A DNA stretch of 6,702 bases from Eubacterium sp. (GTDB lineage: Bacteria; Bacillota; Clostridia; Lachnospirales; CAG-274): NCBI GenBank assembly GCA_020859645.1, contig JAJBVU010000334.1, forward strand, positions 1-6,702, written 5' to 3'. Both the position numbers and the translations under genes were made by a program. Positions 6,630 to 6,702 of the stretch are shown in pieces; within the stretch, counting starts at the first letter, position 1, and every line of letters begins with the position of its first letter. The notes beneath the pieces were generated by a model. It did no database searches, was not told the origin of the DNA, and saw nothing but the letters and a program-made list of their open reading frames with translations.

Positions 6630-6659
6630 GGCGGTGCTTTTTCTGCACCGTCTTTTTTT
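6630..6659 (+). terminator. Intrinsic terminator of the ferredoxin gene
   Basis: CGGTGC (6632-6637) pairs with GCACCG (6645-6650) around a 7-base T-rich loop. The stem can be lengthened by G6631-T6651 and G6630-C6652, and a run of seven T (6653-6659) follows. It lies 20 bases after the ferredoxin stop codon. Confidence 0.9.
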
Positions 6660-6663
6660 ATTT

Positions 6664-6702
6664 TCCGGGTAACCGCAGTCTTTCGGAGCTGCGTGCCTCG
6701 GC
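6664..6702. other. GC-rich edge sequence with a small hairpin, unassigned
   Basis: After the terminator the sequence turns abruptly GC-rich. CGCAG (6674-6678) pairs with CTGCG (6689-6693), and CTT (6680-6682) with GAG (6686-6688) after a one-base bulge. It runs off the window edge and could be the start of a structured RNA, a repeat element or the end of a gene on the - strand. Nothing here decides between these. Confidence 0.3.

Noticed and set aside
6658..6702. Open - strand frame entering from the right edge and ending in TAA (14 codons), as a possible gene end
   Set aside because: Fourteen open codons are expected by chance, and the ferredoxin terminator has no T-run in the - direction to serve such a gene.

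Overview
The window looks like ordinary chromosome from an anaerobic low-to-mid-GC Firmicute, most likely an uncultured member of class Clostridia. The reasons are a 56-residue clostridial-type 2[4Fe-4S] ferredoxin, strong AGGAGG-type ribosome binding sites, and AT-rich intergenic DNA with compact hairpin-plus-T-tract terminators. The genus cannot be read from the sequence.

Layout. Positions 1-120 are a long imperfect inverted repeat that folds into one extended hairpin, probably a dispersed intergenic repeat. It is followed directly by a consensus -10 box, a strong ribosome binding site and a 47-codon reading frame (157-300) for a putative single-pass membrane microprotein. The last 8 bases of that frame overlap the start of a full-length RND-superfamily efflux transporter (293-3457, + strand). 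A bidirectional terminator (3476-3507) separates the transporter from a convergent two-gene operon on the - strand: tldD (4881-6263, transcribed first) and tldE/pmbA (3532-4881). These encode the catalytic and non-catalytic halves of the TldD/TldE metalloprotease. Their stop and start codons overlap as TAATG. A 175-bp divergent intergenic region carries the promoter for a monocistronic ferredoxin (6439-6609, + strand), which ends at its own terminator (6630-6652). The last ~40 bases are a GC-rich stretch with a small hairpin and no assignable gene.

How the genes relate. TldD and TldE almost certainly work together as a heteromeric peptidase on unfolded or small peptides. Nothing here (no RiPP precursor, no toxin-antitoxin pair) shows a dedicated substrate. 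The RND pump and the ferredoxin are separate transcription units with no evident link to TldDE. No periplasmic adaptor or outer-membrane partner for the pump lies in the window.

I see no convincing new multi-gene system. The most distinctive signals are the microprotein frame coupled to the RND pump (formally reminiscent of AcrZ with AcrB, but without visible homology), the long hairpin element immediately upstream of it, and the changed proton-relay residues of the transporter.
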